Below the pieces are notes generated by a model. It had not been told where the DNA came from. It did no database searches and saw only the letters and a list, made by a program, of their open reading frames with translations. This document shows, piece by piece, positions 24,001 to 31,950 of a stretch of 64,000 nt of DNA. The stretch covers positions 186,001-250,000 of the forward strand of contig OY782871.2 in NCBI GenBank assembly GCA_963678555.2, given 5' to 3'. The DNA comes from SABI01 sp963678555 (lineage in GTDB: Bacteria > Spirochaetota > Spirochaetia > Sphaerochaetales > Sphaerochaetaceae). The position numbers and the translations under genes are program-made. Position 1 is the first letter of the stretch; each line of letters opens with the position of its first letter.

Positions 24001-25343
24001 TGTACGTGAGTGCTGAGGGTGAAACCGTGAACAGTGACATCATCGGTCAGGTGAAGATTGATGATACGGGCAACCTTCTCATTCTTGCCCAGGAGCAGAG
24101 AATTGAAGTAAGAAGCGGTGCTCAGCTGAAGATCGCTGTTCCCGGATATGTTGACAGCAACGAGGCGATAGCACTGTTCGACCCGTTCAGTGAGCCTATC
24201 ATCGCGGAGCAGGATGGTACGGTGGAGTTCATCGATATCAAACTCGGCACAACGCTCAAGGAAGAGATCAACGTCGAGACCGGTTCGGTCGAAAAGAAGA
24301 TCACTGAGCACGTCAGTGAGACCCTTCAGCCCCGGATCGCCATCGTCGGAGAGAACGGTGAGACGAAGGCTCTCTACTTCCTCCCCGCCTCCTCCTATCT
24401 CAGTGTCGATGACGGTAAAGTGATCCGCAAGGGTCACATCCTGGCGAAGATCCTGAAGGAGTCGGTGAAGACGAAGGATATCACCGGTGGTCTGCCGAGG
24501 GTCGGAGAACTCTTCGAGGCACGGAAACCCCGCAACCCGGCAATTCTTGCCAAGGTTGACGGAACTGTACACTTCGGTGCAGTTGCCAAGGGTAAGAGAA
24601 CCGTGATCGTGGAAGATGACTTCGGCAGCGAGTATAAGCACCAGGTGCCGATGATCAAGCACATGCTTGTCAGGGACGGTGACCGTGTTGAAGCTGCCGA
24701 GCGGCTCTGTGACGGTCCGATAGCTCCCCATGACATCCTCGATATTCTCGGTGAGAACGCACTTCAGTCGTTCCTCCTTGATGAAGTCCAGGAAGTCTAT
24801 CGTCTTCAGGGTGTAGACATCAACGATAAGCACCTCGGTGTCGTTGTTCGTCAGATGCTCCGAAAGGTGGAAGTCATCGCCGTTGGTGATACCGTGTTCA
24901 TTCAGGGACAGCAGGTCGACAAGTACCGCTTCCATGAAGAGAATGCCCGGGTTATCGCACAGGGTGGTCAGCCTGCTGATGCCAGACCGATGCTGCTCGG
25001 TATTACCCGTGCTTCACTCTCGATCGATTCGTTTATATCAGCCGCTTCGTTCCAGGAGACCACGAAAGTCTTGACAAACGCAGCAATAGCTGGTAGTAGA
25101 GATGTCTTGAGAGGTCTCAAGGAAAATGTTATCATCGGACACCTCATCCCGGCCGGAACCGGTATGAAGCGGTACCGTACGATCAAGGTGAAGGAAGAGA
25201 ACCCGATTGATCTTGAGAGCCAGGTGGAATCCCTCATGGAGTCCCGTAAGCATGATGCTGAAGAGGATTTTGATGAGATGGATGTCGAAATAGAAGAATA
25301 CATTTCCGAAGGTGAAAGTGATGGCCTCGAAGATGATGAGTAA
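21075..25343 (+). CDS. rpoC: RNA polymerase subunit beta'
   Basis: Protein of 1422 residues. The N-terminal zinc ribbon is CYCGKFKSIRYKGVVCDRCG. The catalytic magnesium loop NADFDGDQM is at residues 447-454, with D449, D451 and D453. The second zinc site is around CEAEHGVCRKCYGR, and the bridge/trigger region includes QPGTQLTMRTFHVGG. The length is near that of Treponema and there is no large lineage insertion of the gammaproteobacterial type. The C-terminal tail is very acidic (ESDGLEDDE). Confidence 0.98.
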   Translation: MKEIQDFDNIMIKLASPEEIRAWSYGEVKKPETINYRTLRPERDGLFCEKIFGTTKEWECYCGKFKSIRYKGVVCDRCGVEVTHFKVRRERMGHIDLASPVSHIWYYRSVPSRMSLLLDIPRSSLQSVLYYEKYIVISSGETDLKEKQLLSEDEYYEAREQWGESFSAMMGAEAIKILLENLDLEAISAELREQMISKGDKVDKRLLKRIEVVENFRDSENRPEWMILSVIPVIPPELRPMVQLDGGRFATSDLNDLYRRVINRNNRLTRLMSLHAPDIIIRNEKRMLQEAVDALFDNSKKKRVVKGSSNRPLKSLSDMLKGKQGRFRQNLLGKRVDYSGRSVIVVGPELRLHQCGLPSKMALELYKPFIMKKLVQKDIVYNIKKAKALVEQETPEVWAILDDVVREHPVLLNRAPTLHRLGIQAFEPVLVDGKAIKLHPLVCHAYNADFDGDQMAVHVPLTQAAQIECWTLMLSPNNLLDPANGKPIVFPSQDMVLGINYLTRHMNGAKGEGKYFDNLDEIQMAIEAGSLAYNAMIRFKLDTGEIIQTTPGRVIFNSKMPKVIEYQNLTFGDKELKKLVGSVIQDQKSSVAVQMLDTIKDLGFKYATLFGATIGLSDMIIPDTKYQLVAEADKRQNEIREQYQQGHITQDERYNRVVEVWSKTTEDISNSLMEELKRSQNGFNPLFLMADSGARGSKTQIRQLGGMRGLMAKPSGDIIEFPIRSNFKEGLSIIEFYISTNGARKGLADTALKTAEAGYLTRRLVDIAQDVVINEDDCGTINGIERTAMRDGDEIVESLADRIVGRYTLEKVLHPATGELILDVNSEITAVKALEIENSGIEKVLIRTVLTCEAEHGVCRKCYGRNLATNRPVDIGEAVGIIAAQSIGQPGTQLTMRTFHVGGTATSSSEENRVVFNYPVYAASITGSIIETLEGERVFTRKGHLYYSKVLESFSAKECRELHVAEGDTVAVGTPLYVSAEGETVNSDIIGQVKIDDTGNLLILAQEQRIEVRSGAQLKIAVPGYVDSNEAIALFDPFSEPIIAEQDGTVEFIDIKLGTTLKEEINVETGSVEKKITEHVSETLQPRIAIVGENGETKALYFLPASSYLSVDDGKVIRKGHILAKILKESVKTKDITGGLPRVGELFEARKPRNPAILAKVDGTVHFGAVAKGKRTVIVEDDFGSEYKHQVPMIKHMLVRDGDRVEAAERLCDGPIAPHDILDILGENALQSFLLDEVQEVYRLQGVDINDKHLGVVVRQMLRKVEVIAVGDTVFIQGQQVDKYRFHEENARVIAQGGQPADARPMLLGITRASLSIDSFISAASFQETTKVLTNAAIAGSRDVLRGLKENVIIGHLIPAGTGMKRYRTIKVKEENPIDLESQVESLMESRKHDAEEDFDEMDVEIEEYISEGESDGLEDDE

Positions 25344-25388
25344 GCTCATCTCTTCTCAGCCGTCTTATTTCCATGCTGACTTTGGTCT

Positions 25389-25397
25389 TGATATAAT
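25389..25397 (+). promoter_or_regulatory. Extended -10 promoter before rpsL
   Basis: TG (25389-25390), one base, then a perfect TATAAT (25392-25397). A weak -35 (TTTCCA, 25368-25373) lies 18 bases upstream. With a start near 25404 this would transcribe rpsL-rpsG independently of rpoBC. Confidence 0.65.
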
Positions 25398-25404
25398 TTT
25401 TGAT

Positions 25405-25425
25405 TGATGAAGCTGAGCTTCATCA
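25405..25425 (+). repeat. 21-base perfect palindrome at the predicted rpsL transcript start
   Basis: Arms TGATGAAGCT (25405-25414) and AGCTTCATCA (25416-25425) flank a single G. It begins within a few bases of the predicted transcription start, 28 bases before the rpsL ATG. It could be an operator that blocks initiation; a one-base loop makes an RNA hairpin of full length unlikely. Confidence 0.65.
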
Positions 25426-25452
25426 GAAAGAAACAAGGGAGAGTGTCGTTAG

Positions 25453-25827
25453 ATGCCTACAATTAACCAGCTTATACGTAAGGGACGTAAGACGAACTTC
25501 AACAAGACGAAGTCGCCTGCTCTGCAGGGTTGTCCTCAGAAACGTGGGGTATGTACAAGAGTTATGACTGTCACCCCGAAGAAGCCGAACTCCGCATTGA
25601 GAAAAGTCGCCAGGGTCAGACTTTCGAACGGTATTGAAGTTACCGCGTATATCCCCGGTATCGGTCACAACCTCCAGGAGCACTCAGTTGTTCTGATGAG
25701 GGGTGGAAGAGTCAAAGACCTTCCCGGTGTCCGGTATCACATCGTTCGTGGTGCCAAGGATACTCTTGGGGTCTCTGACAGAAAGAGAAGCCGCTCCAAG
25801 TACGGTACGAAGAAGCCAAAGGCGTAA
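25453..25827 (+). CDS. rpsL: Ribosomal protein S12
   Basis: Protein of 124 residues of the decoding centre. Loops TPKKPNSALRKVA and GRVKDLPGVRYH keep the two lysines (E. coli 42 and 87) whose change causes streptomycin resistance, so the sequence predicts the sensitive form. The family Asp (D in VKDLPG) is present. rpsG starts 12 bases downstream. It seems to have its own promoter and palindrome upstream. Confidence 0.97.
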   Translation: MPTINQLIRKGRKTNFNKTKSPALQGCPQKRGVCTRVMTVTPKKPNSALRKVARVRLSNGIEVTAYIPGIGHNLQEHSVVLMRGGRVKDLPGVRYHIVRGAKDTLGVSDRKRSRSKYGTKKPKA

Positions 25828-25839
25828 GGGGATAGGAAG

Positions 25840-26313
25840 ATGGCAAGAAGAAATGTGGCTCCGGTCAGGGAAATCCTGCCCGATGCAGTGTACAACAGTG
25901 TAATGGTCGAGAAATTCATCCGACGGATGATGATCGACGGAAAGAAGTCAATCAGTTCCAAGATCGTCTACGATGCACTCAAGATCATTGAGAGCAAGGG
26001 TGGCGATGAGAAGCCCCTCGATGTGTTCCTGAAGGCTCTCGAGAGTGTGAAGCCTGCTGTGGAAGTGAAAAGCCGACGTGTCGGTGGATCAACCTACCAG
26101 GTTCCCGTTGAGATCAAGGAGAACCGCAGAGAAGCTCTGGCGATGAGATGGCTCATCAGTGCCGCCCGTTCACGTAACGGCAAGAGCATGAGCGAAAAGC
26201 TTGCTGCAGAACTCACAGACGCCGTCGCCGGTACCGGTAGTGCGTTCAAGAAGAAGGAAGATACCCACAGAATGGCGGAAGCCAACAAGGCCTTCTCTTC
26301 AAGCAACCGCTAA
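25840..26313 (+). CDS. rpsG: Ribosomal protein S7
   Basis: Protein of 157 residues that nucleates the 30S head. It shows the family pattern VMVEKFIRRMMIDGKKS, then VEVKSRRVGGSTYQVPVE and the C-terminal HRMAEANKAF. In most bacteria fusA follows; here transcription ends at a strong terminator (26336-26382) and a glycan locus begins. Confidence 0.97.
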   Translation: MARRNVAPVREILPDAVYNSVMVEKFIRRMMIDGKKSISSKIVYDALKIIESKGGDEKPLDVFLKALESVKPAVEVKSRRVGGSTYQVPVEIKENRREALAMRWLISAARSRNGKSMSEKLAAELTDAVAGTGSAFKKKEDTHRMAEANKAFSSSNR

Positions 26314-26335
26314 CACAGCGGATCAGATATACAAG

Positions 26336-26382
26336 GACGCCCGAGGAGGACCTGAGTGGTTTTCCGGGGGCGTCTTTTTTTT
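26336..26382 (+). terminator. Intrinsic terminator after rpsG
   Basis: GACGCCC (26336-26342) pairs with GGGCGTC (26368-26374), directly followed by eight T. The loop is long, 25 bases, but the GC stem and T-run are typical. It ends the rpsL-rpsG transcript and separates it from the glycan locus. Confidence 0.88.
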
Positions 26383-26515
26383 GTTTTTACCCTCTTATCC
26401 GTACAGCCAGCATGATAAAGTTGTATGAAAAATAGATAAAGATGTGTTACGTCTCTGACAACTAGGGTATGATACAGGGAGAACCTTTGACGAACAGTGA
26501 AAGAGGAGTACGAAA

Positions 26516-27841
26516 ATGGCTCATATAACAGTAATTGGAACTGGATATGTAGGACTTGTTTCAGGGGCTCTCCTGAGTGATTTTGGTCATACTGTCATCT
26601 GTGTTGATATCGACGAGAAAAAGATAGCATCACTGCGGAATGGAGAGATCCCAATCTTTGAACCCGGACTTGAATCCATCGTCCACAACAATGTGTACTA
26701 CAAGCGACTTTCTTTCACTACAGATATTGCTGAGGCTATATCTGGCTCTCAAGTAGTATTTATTGCTGTTGGAACTCCTCCCGCCGATGATGGCAGTGCT
26801 GACTTAAAGTATGTGCTGTCTGCTGCCTCTTCCATTGCTCAGCACATGGGTGACTACAAAGTCATTGTTGACAAGTCCACTGTCCCAGTGGGTACCGGGC
26901 AGAAAGTGAAGGCTGTTATCAAGGAAACCCTTTCCTCCCGTGGTCTCGATATCCCCTTCGATGTCGTCTCCAATCCCGAGTTCCTGCGAGAAGGGTCAGC
27001 CGTCCAGGATTTTACACACCCCGACAGGGTTGTTATCGGAGCTGAAAGCCAGAGGGCGATTTCAGTCATGAAAGATGTCTACAGGGTTCTTTTCCTCAAC
27101 GAGACCCCCTTTGTAGAAACCGATATTGAAACCGCGGAGATGATCAAGTATGCAGCGAACGCGTTCCTTGCGATGAAGATCACATTCATTAACGAACTTG
27201 CAAATGTCTGTGAGCGGGTGGGGGCGGACGTGCAGAAAGTCGCGAAGGCAATGGGGCAGGATGGACGAATCTCTCCCAAATTCCTCCATGCGGGCCCGGG
27301 GTATGGCGGCAGCTGTTTCCCGAAGGACACGAAGGCGCTCAGTCAGATCGCGCATGCAGCCGGTGCACCGATGCGCCTGATGGATGCGACAGTAGAGGCC
27401 AATGAAAATCAGAAACATCATATGGTTTCGAAGATCACTTCGGCGCTCTCCTCTGATCTGAAAGGAAAGAAGCTTGCTATCCTTGGGGTCACGTTCAAAC
27501 CGAACACCGATGATATGAGGGAAGCTCCTTCTCTTGTGATTCTTCCAGAACTCGTTAAACGCGGTGCCACTCTCGCAATCTCTGATCCCCAGGGGAAAAA
27601 AGAAGGCCTCTGGCGTTTCAAGGAGATCGAAGACTCGATCTCCTGGTATGAAGATCCCTACGAGGCTATTCAAGGTAGTGACGCGACAGTCATTCTTACC
27701 GAGTGGAACCAGTTCAGAACGCTGGACTTCTCACGATTCAATGACCTCAATGCAGGAAAAGTACTCTTCGACCTGAGAAACATCTTCGACAAGGGGCAGG
27801 TTGAATCAATGGGATTCTCCTATACAGGGGTCGGCGTATGA
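26516..27841 (+). CDS. ugd: UDP-glucose 6-dehydrogenase
   Basis: Protein of 441 residues. It has an N-terminal Rossmann motif (VIGTGYVGLVSGALLSDFGH), the substrate-dehydrogenase signature around GPGYGGSCFPKDTKAL with the catalytic Cys, and a C-terminal UDP-binding domain (GVTFKPNTDDMREAPS). This is the TuaD/Ugd type, oxidising UDP-glucose to UDP-glucuronate with two NAD+. The overlapping downstream gene (ATGA, 27838-27841) is a matching 4-epimerase, supporting the UDP-sugar reading over GDP-mannose dehydrogenase. AAGAGGAG precedes the ATG. First gene of the glycan locus. Confidence 0.93.
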   Translation: MAHITVIGTGYVGLVSGALLSDFGHTVICVDIDEKKIASLRNGEIPIFEPGLESIVHNNVYYKRLSFTTDIAEAISGSQVVFIAVGTPPADDGSADLKYVLSAASSIAQHMGDYKVIVDKSTVPVGTGQKVKAVIKETLSSRGLDIPFDVVSNPEFLREGSAVQDFTHPDRVVIGAESQRAISVMKDVYRVLFLNETPFVETDIETAEMIKYAANAFLAMKITFINELANVCERVGADVQKVAKAMGQDGRISPKFLHAGPGYGGSCFPKDTKALSQIAHAAGAPMRLMDATVEANENQKHHMVSKITSALSSDLKGKKLAILGVTFKPNTDDMREAPSLVILPELVKRGATLAISDPQGKKEGLWRFKEIEDSISWYEDPYEAIQGSDATVILTEWNQFRTLDFSRFNDLNAGKVLFDLRNIFDKGQVESMGFSYTGVGV

Positions 27842-28806
27842 GCGTGATACTGGTCACCGGCGGAGCCGGCTTTATCGGTTCTCATGTATGTGAAGCTCTA
27901 CTTGATCAGGGAAACTCTGTTATTTCCCTGGACAACTATAATGATTTCTATGACCCTGAACTGAAACATGCCAACACAGAAATCATCAGACATACAGCAG
28001 AGGACTCGGCAGGAAGCTTCTGGGTGGAGGAGGGGGATATCCGTGATGAAGAGTTCCTCGATGAGGTTTTTACCAGGTATACTCCCGATGCAGTGGTACA
28101 CCTTGCCGCGTATGCGGGTGTGAGGCCCTCGATAGAGAATCCTGAACTCTACATGGATGTCAATCTCATGGGAACCACGAGCCTTCTCGAGACGATGAAA
28201 GACCATGGGGTGAAGCGCCATGTCTTTGCCTCCTCCTCTTCCGTGTATGGAAACAATAAAAAGGTTCCCTTCAGTGAAAAAGATCCTGTGGATGAGGCCA
28301 TTTCACCGTATGCGGCCACAAAAAAGGCCGGTGAAGTGCTCTGCCATACCTATTACCACCTATATGGTATCAATACAGCATGCCTGAGATTCTTTACCGT
28401 CTATGGCCCTCGTCAGCGGCCCGATCTCGCTATCAGCAAGTTCCTGCGACTAATCACTGAAGAACAGTCGATCCCTTTCTACGGTGATGGCTCAACGGAG
28501 AGGGATTACACATATATCGATGATATTGTACATGGGGTACTCCGTGCTCTTGACTGGACAGAAAGCGAAGAGTCCCGATTTGACATTTTTAATCTCGGTA
28601 ACTCATCCCCAGTTTCCCTATCGATGCTGGTAGAGATGATTGAGAAGATAGCCGGTAAGAAAGCCACTCTCGATAGATATCCACTGCCCGCTGGTGATGT
28701 GGATAGGACCTTTGCAGATATTGTAAAAGCGAAAGAACTATTAGGCTACGCCCCCCAGACTCCTTTAGAAGATGGTCTTAGAAAACAGTGGCTGGGAGAA
28801 ATATGA
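27838..28806 (+). CDS. UDP-glucuronate 4-epimerase (extended SDR)
   Basis: Protein of 322 residues. NAD-binding TGGAGFIGSHV, then SSSSVYGNNKKVPFSE and YAATKKAGE (catalytic Tyr-x3-Lys), then LRFFTVYGPRQRPD. This combination is typical of the CapI/LpsL-type enzymes that convert UDP-GlcA to UDP-GalA. It overlaps ugd by four bases, so the pair would supply GlcA and GalA for the surface glycan. A GalE-like activity on neutral UDP-sugars is less likely given the partner. Confidence 0.87.
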   Translation: MSVILVTGGAGFIGSHVCEALLDQGNSVISLDNYNDFYDPELKHANTEIIRHTAEDSAGSFWVEEGDIRDEEFLDEVFTRYTPDAVVHLAAYAGVRPSIENPELYMDVNLMGTTSLLETMKDHGVKRHVFASSSSVYGNNKKVPFSEKDPVDEAISPYAATKKAGEVLCHTYYHLYGINTACLRFFTVYGPRQRPDLAISKFLRLITEEQSIPFYGDGSTERDYTYIDDIVHGVLRALDWTESEESRFDIFNLGNSSPVSLSMLVEMIEKIAGKKATLDRYPLPAGDVDRTFADIVKAKELLGYAPQTPLEDGLRKQWLGEI

Positions 28807-28912
28807 CGAGGTATCTTCCACTGTAAACGTATAACCCTGTTGAGGCCTTCCCCTAGTAGGAATAACACGTACATGATACGATATATGTAATCCAGATGCA
28901 AAAGAGGGCGAA

Positions 28913-30748
28913 ATGCAGGCAATCATTCTGGCAGCAGGTATGGGTAAACGACTCAAAGACCTGACTGCACATCAAACAAAGTGTATGGTTATGGTCAACG
29001 GCGTCACTCTCATTGAAAGGGCGCTTACCCACCTTGATTCACTGGGGCTTCAGAAAATTGTCCTTGTTGTTGGGTATGAGGCAGCTTCTTTGGTGTCTTT
29101 TGTGAAAACCCTGGGAATCTCCACTGCCCTGGAATTTGTGGAGAACCCGATTTACGACACAACAAATAATATCTATTCGCTTTTTCTCGCTCGGGAGTAT
29201 CTCCTACAAGATGACACACTACTGCTTGAATCAGATATCATCTTCGACCAAGCGGTACTGAGAGCTTTGACAGATGATCCATATCCGACTCTTGCTCTTG
29301 TAGCCCGATATGAGAGCTGGATGGATGGAGGAGTCCTCACGGTAGATGATGATTCCTATATCACGGACTTTCTGTCAAAGCAACAGGTTGATTTCAATAA
29401 TAAAGGCAGATACTATAAGACAGTTAATATCTATAAATTCAGTAGAGAGTTCTCACAAAGTTTCTACGTCCCTTTCCTGGAAGCGTATTGTACAGCCCTT
29501 GGCAATAACGAATACTATGAGCAGGTTCTCAAAGTAATTGCGTTAGTTATGAATTCAGGGATCAAAGCAAAAATTCTAGCAAACGAGCTGTGGTACGAGA
29601 TAGATGATCTGCAGGATCTCGATATTGCTCAGTCTCTTTTTACCAATACATCAGAAGAGAAGTATAAAAAATTAACCAGCCGTTATGGAGGGTATTGGCG
29701 GTATCCCAACATTCACGATTACTGCTATCTTGTAAATCCCTACTTCCCTCCCAAGCGTCTGATTGCTGAGATAAAATCGGAATTCGGTACGCTTCTCTCT
29801 CAGTACCCGTCCGGTCAGCGAATAAACAGTCTTCTTGCTGCAAAGTACTTTGGCCTTAGTCAGGACATGGTAGTTGTCGGTAACGGTGCTGCTGAGCTGA
29901 TCAAATCTCTGGGCTCGTTTCTAAAAGGTTCGATCGGGGTGGTACATCCCTCCTTTGAGGAGTATGAGAGTCGGCTTGACCCTGAATCCATCGTTCACTT
30001 CACCCCGATTAAACCCGGGTACACCTATGACAGTGAAGACCTTATCGGGTACTTTGAAGGAACGGGAATTTCTTCTCTGATCATCATCAACCCCGATAAC
30101 CCAAGCGGTCAAATAATGGACTCAACCAATATTGATCGTCTGCTGAAATGGACCGCAGAGAAAGGTGCCAAGTTAATCATTGATGAATCCTTTGTTGATT
30201 TCTCTGATGGGGGAACCTCTTCAACACTTTTTGATGCTGAAGTTCTAAAACGGAATCCACATCTTATTGTCATGAAAAGCATATCAAAATCCTATGGAGT
30301 TCCGGGACTTCGTCTTGGTGTTCTCTCAAGTGGCGATACGGCAATGATTGAATGGATGAAGAGTGACGTAGCCATCTGGAATATAAATTCGTTCGGTGAG
30401 TTTTTCCTGCAGATCTGGGAAAAGTATGCAGATGATTACCAGGAGGCTCTCGTTAAAACTCGTGAAGTGCGTTCACGTTTTTATGCTCAGCTTCGTTCCT
30501 GTCCCTTCCTCAGACCGTTTCCCTCGCACTCAAACTATATTCTGTGTGAAGTGCTTACTCCCCACACTGCATCTGCGCTTGCATATCGCCTTCTTGAAAA
30601 TGACTTTCTTATCAAGGATGTAACGGGTAAAAAGGGTATCACAGGTGAGTATGTGCGTATCGCTATCCGTACCAGGGAAGAAAATGACCGACTGATAGAA
30701 ATACTCGGAAGGATGGGGGAGTTCTTAGAAGAGGATATAACACTCTGA
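28913..30748 (+). CDS. Fusion: LicC-like cytidylyltransferase + CobD-like PLP enzyme
   Basis: Protein of 611 residues with two enzymes. Residues 1-240 are a sugar/choline-phosphate nucleotidyltransferase (AIILAAGMGKRLKDLT; metal site ESD 106-108), closest in pattern to LicC. Residues 258-611 are a fold-type I PLP enzyme resembling threonine-phosphate decarboxylase CobD: YGG start, VNPYFPP, VGNGAAELI, NPDNPSG (393-399), D424, and SISKSYGVPGLRLG with Lys459. CobD-like enzymes decarboxylate phospho-threonine or phospho-serine, so the fusion could make an amino-alcohol phosphate and activate it with CTP. An aminotransferase role is the alternative. LicD lies next door. Confidence 0.8.
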   Translation: MQAIILAAGMGKRLKDLTAHQTKCMVMVNGVTLIERALTHLDSLGLQKIVLVVGYEAASLVSFVKTLGISTALEFVENPIYDTTNNIYSLFLAREYLLQDDTLLLESDIIFDQAVLRALTDDPYPTLALVARYESWMDGGVLTVDDDSYITDFLSKQQVDFNNKGRYYKTVNIYKFSREFSQSFYVPFLEAYCTALGNNEYYEQVLKVIALVMNSGIKAKILANELWYEIDDLQDLDIAQSLFTNTSEEKYKKLTSRYGGYWRYPNIHDYCYLVNPYFPPKRLIAEIKSEFGTLLSQYPSGQRINSLLAAKYFGLSQDMVVVGNGAAELIKSLGSFLKGSIGVVHPSFEEYESRLDPESIVHFTPIKPGYTYDSEDLIGYFEGTGISSLIIINPDNPSGQIMDSTNIDRLLKWTAEKGAKLIIDESFVDFSDGGTSSTLFDAEVLKRNPHLIVMKSISKSYGVPGLRLGVLSSGDTAMIEWMKSDVAIWNINSFGEFFLQIWEKYADDYQEALVKTREVRSRFYAQLRSCPFLRPFPSHSNYILCEVLTPHTASALAYRLLENDFLIKDVTGKKGITGEYVRIAIRTREENDRLIEILGRMGEFLEEDITL

Positions 30749-31540
30749 ATCTAGATGTGATACCCTCTTGTCCTCCGGTGGCAGCTCCCAATACTTTCCG
30801 TACTGCTCCTGGAGGTGCTGATCGTAACACTGTGGTGCAGTAAATTCTCTCCCTTCAAAAATGAGTGGCATTGAAGGGGTGAAAACCTCTTTCTCCAGCG
30901 TCTCAAACGACCCTTCAGCCCATACTACATTTCCCATGTATGGAGTTGACTCAAATCTCACTTTTCTTGCATGGTTATCTATCCATGTTGAGATGCGATG
31001 AGGACCGATAAGCTGCATGAAGGGTTTTAGAACAGCAGTTCCAATCTTTTCCAACCCTGTCAACTTATCTGTACTAACGATTGCAATATACAGCAGGTTT
31101 CTGAGGAATCTGCTTATGAAATACATTCTTTTTTGTTTCCAGAGGGATTCAGGAATTCCGTCCATCGGGAAGATATCTATCCAGACAGGGGATGCATCGT
31201 ACGGAGCTTCAAGTTTTTTTTCAGTGACTTGTGTATCTGTTCTAACCACCTTCATGTAGGGGTAAATATAATGCAGATCGTTTATAGAAAAGACCGAGTA
31301 GCCCGTCGGGAGTGCGCCTTCCCTGAGATGTTTGATGAGATTTTCGTAATCGGGTCTCGGCATGAGAATATCTACGTCATCATCCCAGGGGATAAACCCC
31401 TTATGCCTGACTGCACCGAGCAGTGTTCCGTAGGCAAGATAGTAGGTCAACTTCTGTTTATTGCATATAGCATCAACAACAGAGAGAATATCGAGTTCAA
31501 TCATCTGTAATTCGCGTAATCCGATTTTCTTCTGTATCAT
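30725..31540 (-). CDS. LicD-family phosphotransferase
   Basis: Protein of 271 residues with the LicD signature: YLAYGTLLGAVRHKGFIPWDDDVDI (residues 34-58), aspartates 53-55 and 57 probably binding metal. LicD proteins transfer a phospho-amino-alcohol (phosphocholine, and in related members phosphoethanolamine) from a CDP donor to a glycan. Its last 24 bases overlap the end of the convergent cytidylyltransferase fusion gene, which could supply the donor. It has its own upstream region on the other side. Confidence 0.88.
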   Translation of the reverse strand: MIQKKIGLRELQMIELDILSVVDAICNKQKLTYYLAYGTLLGAVRHKGFIPWDDDVDILMPRPDYENLIKHLREGALPTGYSVFSINDLHYIYPYMKVVRTDTQVTEKKLEAPYDASPVWIDIFPMDGIPESLWKQKRMYFISRFLRNLLYIAIVSTDKLTGLEKIGTAVLKPFMQLIGPHRISTWIDNHARKVRFESTPYMGNVVWAEGSFETLEKEVFTPSMPLIFEGREFTAPQCYDQHLQEQYGKYWELPPEDKRVSHLDSECYILF

Positions 31541-31950
31541 GTGATTCCTTGTGTTGTACCTTTTGTAGTATCATACCTCAAGGGTTTTAATGTGACTAGT
31601 TAGTTGAGTGTGGTTTACCTAACTAGCATGGTGACAGCAGCTCAACGCAGTGGGGATGCTTGATTTCTCTTAAAGGTGCTTATGCATTAACGAAACGAGG
31701 AGTAATATCGTATTGGTAATTCTTATTCGGAGAAATCCTTATCCGGTATCGTTGGCATAGGATTGCTTGGAATCTCTGAAATATTCATACGATTACGTAT
31801 TATAGTTGGTATTTGCCAAATTCTGTCGGTCACATGGAAAAAGTCGTAATCAATGACCAGAAGCCTGTCCCTTTCATGGGAATGAAAGACATCGCTAGGT
31901 TTATGTGGTACTATTCCTTGTAGTACTAGACTAAAGGAGTCATGTCGATC
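31541..31950. other. Divergent intergenic region of about 410 bases
   Basis: It separates licD (minus) from gmd (plus) and must hold both promoters, though I see no pair of boxes clear enough to name. Short open frames exist on both strands (for example minus 31723-31986) but have no ribosome binding site or recognisable family; one could be a decayed glycan gene. Nothing else is supported. Confidence 0.45.
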
